Shown one piece after another: positions 13,258-13,261 of a DNA stretch of 13,261 nt (the first letter of the stretch is position 1; every line of letters starts with the position of its first letter). The translations under genes and the position numbers were made by a program. Below the pieces are notes generated by a model, which was not told the origin of the DNA, did no database searches, and was given only the letters and a program-made list of their open reading frames with translations. Source of the stretch: GCA-2709075 sp964492555 (GTDB taxonomy: Bacteria; Pseudomonadota; Alphaproteobacteria; MPNO01; UBA2964); NCBI GenBank assembly GCA_964492555.1, contig CAZBKQ010000063.1, forward strand, positions 1-13,261, written 5' to 3'.

Positions 13258-13261
13258 GGGC

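Noticed and set aside
1..13261. CRISPR array, toxin-antitoxin, phage or transposase module
   Set aside because: No regularly spaced direct repeats, integrase, transposase or paired small toxin/antitoxin genes were seen on either strand.

Overview
The window is GC-rich double-stranded bacterial DNA with the gene content of an alphaproteobacterium. The strongest pointers are a CpdR-type single-domain response regulator diverging from an N-formylglutamate amidohydrolase-family gene, a CtrA-like half-site (TTAACCAT) upstream of cpdR, and a type II sulfide:quinone oxidoreductase. A PEP-CTERM surface protein suggests an aquatic or biofilm-forming lineage. I cannot name a genus from the sequence.

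Layout from left to right. Positions 79-238 hold a large imperfect hairpin that looks like a dispersed palindromic repeat. It is followed by a DUF6064-type membrane protein (267-905, +). Positions 906-1620 form an abrupt AT-rich island. It carries a secreted-protein gene on the minus strand (996-1611) that reads as one ~204-residue protein only if a +1 frameshift near 1227 is allowed. Next is a minus-strand run of three genes: an AhpC/TSA-like thiol protein (5172-4675), an ornithine cyclodeaminase/mu-crystallin family enzyme (4629-3526) and a thiamine-diphosphate enzyme (3439-1703). These look like an operon of unknown substrate. A small unknown gene (5306-5728, +) diverges from it, followed by the type II sulfide:quinone oxidoreductase (5828-7075, +). 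A strong bidirectional terminator (7101-7128) separates that gene from a convergent PEP-CTERM beta-helix-like protein (7148-8776, -). An MFS exporter (9099-10352, +) and a YeiH/UPF0324 membrane protein (11389-10361, -) converge with 8 bp between their stops. A cluster of inverted repeats (11493-11653) abuts tRNA-Val(GAC) (11654-11728, -). The window ends with cpdR (12188-11817, -) divergent from the N-formylglutamate amidohydrolase-family gene (12367-13257, +).

How the genes may work together. The minus-strand trio probably handles one metabolite: the OCD-family enzyme acts on amino or imino acids, the ThDP enzyme cleaves or decarboxylates 2-oxo acids, and the AhpC-like protein is a thiol redox partner or protectant. 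The sulfide oxidoreductase beside it makes a sulfur-containing substrate thinkable but not shown. cpdR belongs to the cell-cycle proteolysis circuit (CpdR-ClpXP-CtrA), and the CtrA-like site would close a feedback loop.

The most unusual items are the AT-rich frameshifted gene, the uncharacterised three-enzyme operon, the two structured repeat regions, and two start regions that look leaderless. I do not see a defence system, CRISPR array, transposase or phage module.
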